From: Metellina segmentata
Lineage: Eukaryota > Arthropoda > Arachnida > Araneae > Tetragnathidae
Direction: 5' to 3'
Assembly (NCBI GenBank): GCA_947359465.1
Contig: OX375872.1
Coordinates: 1,780,395 to 1,844,394 of the forward strand
DNA length: 64,000 nt
In this document: piece after piece, positions 61,692 to 64,000 of the stretch
Layout of the letters: the number at the start of each line of letters is the position of its first letter
How positions within the stretch are numbered: the stretch's first letter is position 1
Position numbers and translations under genes: made by a program
Notes under the pieces: generated by a model
Told to the model about the DNA's origin: nothing
Databases searched by the model: none
Seen by the model: the letters and a program-made list of their open reading frames with translations, nothing else

Positions 61692-63095
61692 CACTCTATA
61701 ACAAAAAAATGGAACGCACCAAGAAGGAATCATCCGATTGCTTTGAAATTTCGTATGCAAAAATGTTTTGACCAAATATGCAAATGATTAAAATTTGGTG
61801 TCCAATGAATGAATAGTGCGATCTCCAGCTCATCGGAATTGCGCATCCAACAGATGTATATAAAGAGTTGTTCTTGAACTGTTGTTAAAAATTTCTGCTG
61901 CATTGCGATTTGGGATACCTTTCAACGACTGAAAAAATGCCTCGCCGCAGGATTCGAGCTCATTACGAGCAGCTTTCAGAGTTTGAAAGAGGCCGTATCA
62001 TTGGATTGAAAGAGGCAGGTTGGGAAAATCGGAGAATCGCTCGTCATGTGAGCCGAAGTGATGCGGCGATTAGAAGATGCTGGCAAGAGTGGGTGGACAA
62101 TGGCAGATTTCAGCGTCATGATGGTAGCGGTCGACGTAGGGCCACAACAGATCGCGAGGACATAGTGATTGTCAGATCAGCTGTCACAGCGCCTGATTCA
62201 TCGCTATCAACCATCAGTCGTGCGACCCACACACGATTGTTCACCATGACCATTCACAGACGGCTGAGAGAGCGAAATCTACGCTCGTACCGACCGTTAC
62301 GCCACCTGCCACTCACGCCTGCACACTGTCGAGCCAGATTACAGTGGTTCTTGGCTCGATCAGGCTGGAATGATGCTGACTGGGGACCTATAGTCTTTAG
62401 CGACGAATCCCGCTTTCAACTGTGTCCTGACGATCATCGAAGACGTGTCTGGAGACGCCCAGGGCAGCGTGCCGATCGTTCTTTCACTATTGCACGCCAC
62501 ACGGGCCCTCAACTAGGAGTTATGGTCTGGGGTGCCATTTCCCTTGATAGCCGGACCCCTTTGGTCGTCATTAGAGGTATACTTACTGCACAGCGGTACG
62601 TTGACGACATTCTGAGACCTGTTTTGCTAGCGTTCCTTTCGCAGTACCCTGGGCTTACTTTTCAGCAAGACAATGCCAGACCAGATACGGCACGTGTTGC
62701 TACGAACTGTCTTCAAGCTTGTCAAACACTTCCTTGGCCAGCCAGATCACCAGATCTCTCTCCCATCGAACATGTCTGGGATATGATGGGAAGGCGACTG
62801 CATCCGGTAGGGAATGTTGATGACGTAGTCCGACAATTGGAGCAAATTTGGCAAGAAATACCGCAGGAGACCACCCGGGAGCTTTACGGTCTATGCCACG
62901 CCGTGTGACAGCTTGCATCCAGGCTAGAGGCGGGTCAACACCTTATTGAGCCCGTTACTGTAACTCTGAAATAAATCATTCAATTGTTCTGAAATTTTAA
63001 TCATTTTCTATTCTGTAACTAATTTTCCTATCCACCAATTTTTGTCTCCATCGGACAACTCCTTCTTGGTGCGTCGATTTTTTTGTTATAGAGTG
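61692..63095 (+). mobile_element. Tc1-type transposon, near-complete (1,404 bp)
   Basis: Inverted terminal repeats of about 47 bp: CACTCTATAACAAAAAAATG then GAACGCACCAAGAAGG at the left (61,692-61,738), mirrored at the right (63,050-63,095) with only a few differences. TA flanks both ends (61,690-61,691 and 63,096-63,097). The single gene inside is nearly full length. Low divergence of the ends and gene marks it as the youngest DNA transposon in the window. Confidence 0.95.
61937..62908 (+). CDS. Tc1-family transposase, C-terminally frameshifted
   Basis: The ATG at 61,937 gives MPRRRIRAHYEQLSEFERGR, the usual start of this family; the frame also runs upstream to a TTG, which is not needed. 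Residues about 1-120 hold the paired-like helix-turn-helix DNA-binding region (GRIIGLKEAGW, SDAAIRRCWQEWV, TIHRRLRERNL). The DDE core has Asp156 (IVFSDESRF), Asp245 (FQQDNARPDT) and Glu278 (LSPIEHVWD); I count 32 residues between the last two. GVMVWGAIS is present at about residue 194. Role: binds the element's inverted repeats and performs cut-and-paste at TA. Two defects are visible. The conserved His after NARP is Asp, and one base is missing near 62,887, so the frame ends at 62,908, whereas the expected tail (MPRR.., ..GGSTPY) is readable in the next frame to TGA at 62,949. The last 18 or so residues are therefore lost. Probably inactive but recently so. Confidence 0.92.
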   Translation: MPRRRIRAHYEQLSEFERGRIIGLKEAGWENRRIARHVSRSDAAIRRCWQEWVDNGRFQRHDGSGRRRATTDREDIVIVRSAVTAPDSSLSTISRATHTRLFTMTIHRRLRERNLRSYRPLRHLPLTPAHCRARLQWFLARSGWNDADWGPIVFSDESRFQLCPDDHRRRVWRRPGQRADRSFTIARHTGPQLGVMVWGAISLDSRTPLVVIRGILTAQRYVDDILRPVLLAFLSQYPGLTFQQDNARPDTARVATNCLQACQTLPWPARSPDLSPIEHVWDMMGRRLHPVGNVDDVVRQLEQIWQEIPQETTRELYGLCHAV

Positions 63096-63097
63096 TA

Positions 63098-64000
63098 GAA
63101 AAAAAAAGAACGAAAGAAGACAGTTCATAGCATTTGATGATAGCAACAGATGAAACGTTTTAGCAAATCTGCAAAAGGTTGCTGTATCAAACTAGAAATC
63201 TATACACGCAAGGCTTTTATCACAGCTTCTGTCCCTCTTGTCACAAAAATACTTTTTTCTTCTTCAAAATCGCTAGTGAAATTAATCCAAGTAACTCACG
63301 TCTTTAGAGAAAATTTGAAATAATATAGTTTTAAAAACTGAATATTATGAAGGTTTCTTGAATTGAATGGAATCAGCCATTTGAAATCAATTCCACATAT
63401 ATAATGTAATTAATACCCAAAATTTTAATTAATATCAGAAACATAATTTTGTTGTAGTATATTTCTTTCTTTTAAACATACTCTAAATTCTACTGTTACA
63501 GTTGCCGCTCATAGTCTAAACGCTGGATCATCAAAGTAGATCTTGAAAAAATAAATTCTTATTTATTTTAGGAGAAATTTGAAATTAAAAGAAGGCACAA
63601 AAATGAACTTTGAAACTTATCTCATTTGGCATACATAAATTACAGCAAGTCTAGTAGCTTATGAGACTTGTCAGGAACAAGCTCAGGATGTTAATTATTG
63701 GCCAGAGACATGAGATGATGTGAAGTCTGAGCAAAATTACGGCTTAAATGGTTTTTTAAACTATGAGTTCTCAAAATAGGTAAAAGACCAAAAGAGAGAA
63801 ACCTAGTTATTCAAAAATATAACAATTATTAATTTAGTTGGCGATTTTAAGCAATTTTCAAGAAAGTTGTAACATTTTATTTTATGAGTTGTAAAAGGGT
63901 TATTAACTATCGTGGTAAATTTAGTGTACTACGACAAGTATACATATGAACTCATTGTTTACATGTTCAATCCTTTCAATCATTTAATTCCAGTGTTGAT
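63098..64000. other. AT-rich non-coding stretch to the window end
   Basis: No supported gene, RNA or repeat. Confidence 0.45.

Noticed and set aside
62700..62918. Minus-strand frame over the Tc1 transposase
   Set aside because: It is an antisense shadow of the transposase reading frame.

Overview
This is a eukaryotic, AT-rich, non-coding-dominated window. It shows no bacterial gene organisation, has spliced-gene signals, and is full of eukaryotic mobile elements (Tc1/mariner, hAT, Harbinger-like and Helitron-like elements, and tRNA-derived SINEs). The transposase types, especially the Tc1 protein at about 61.9 kb, resemble ones I recall from araneomorph spider genomes. A chelicerate, probably a spider, is my best guess, but that rests on memory of families and not on a search.

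Region by region. Positions 1-22,091 are one uninterrupted tandem satellite with a 191-bp unit (189-bp variant): about 115 complete units plus a partial unit at each end. The array enters from the left edge of the window and stops abruptly at about 22,091. It has regional subfamilies and higher-order duplications (4.4-5.5 kb, 1.9 kb and 1.3 kb). From 22.1 to 29.4 kb lie two head-to-head Helitron-like elements, a decayed mariner-type element with 41 residues between its last two catalytic aspartates, and SINE and other repeat fragments. At 29.47 kb there is a convincing first coding exon of an SLC22-type organic cation transporter with a consensus donor site; no further exon was recognised. Its apparent intron carries a degenerate tandem repeat and, near 32.4 kb, an orphan acceptor-plus-ORF that could be a terminal exon. 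A decayed minus-strand Tc1 element follows (32.6-34.1 kb).

From 34 to 39 kb I see almost nothing except a SINE remnant and a small inverted-repeat candidate. At 39.1-42.6 kb a short degenerate tandem array is split by a 2.77-kb hAT-type element with a perfect 8-bp target duplication; that element holds two SINEs in opposite orientation, each with its own target duplication. From 42.6 to 53 kb there are microsatellites, a small MITE inside a TA microsatellite, a Tc1 fragment, a repeat family seen four times in the window, and a pogo-like inverted-repeat element. At 52.9-55.6 kb an old Tc1 copy appears to have been split by a 983-bp Harbinger-like element flanked by TTA. From 57 to 59 kb there is a palindromic element with internal tandem repeats and a decayed ZBED/SCAND3-like hAT. 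At 59.83 kb there is a candidate first coding exon of a membrane protein. The window ends with a 1.4-kb Tc1 element (61,692-63,095) whose transposase is nearly intact.

The genes here do not form a pathway. The window is a satellite/heterochromatin edge followed by transposon-rich intronic or intergenic DNA with one clear host exon and two weak candidates. I found no convincing sign of a new enzymatic or defence system. The most unusual things are the satellite's higher-order structure with its overlapping mini-ORFs, and the nested insertions whose order can be read from target duplications.
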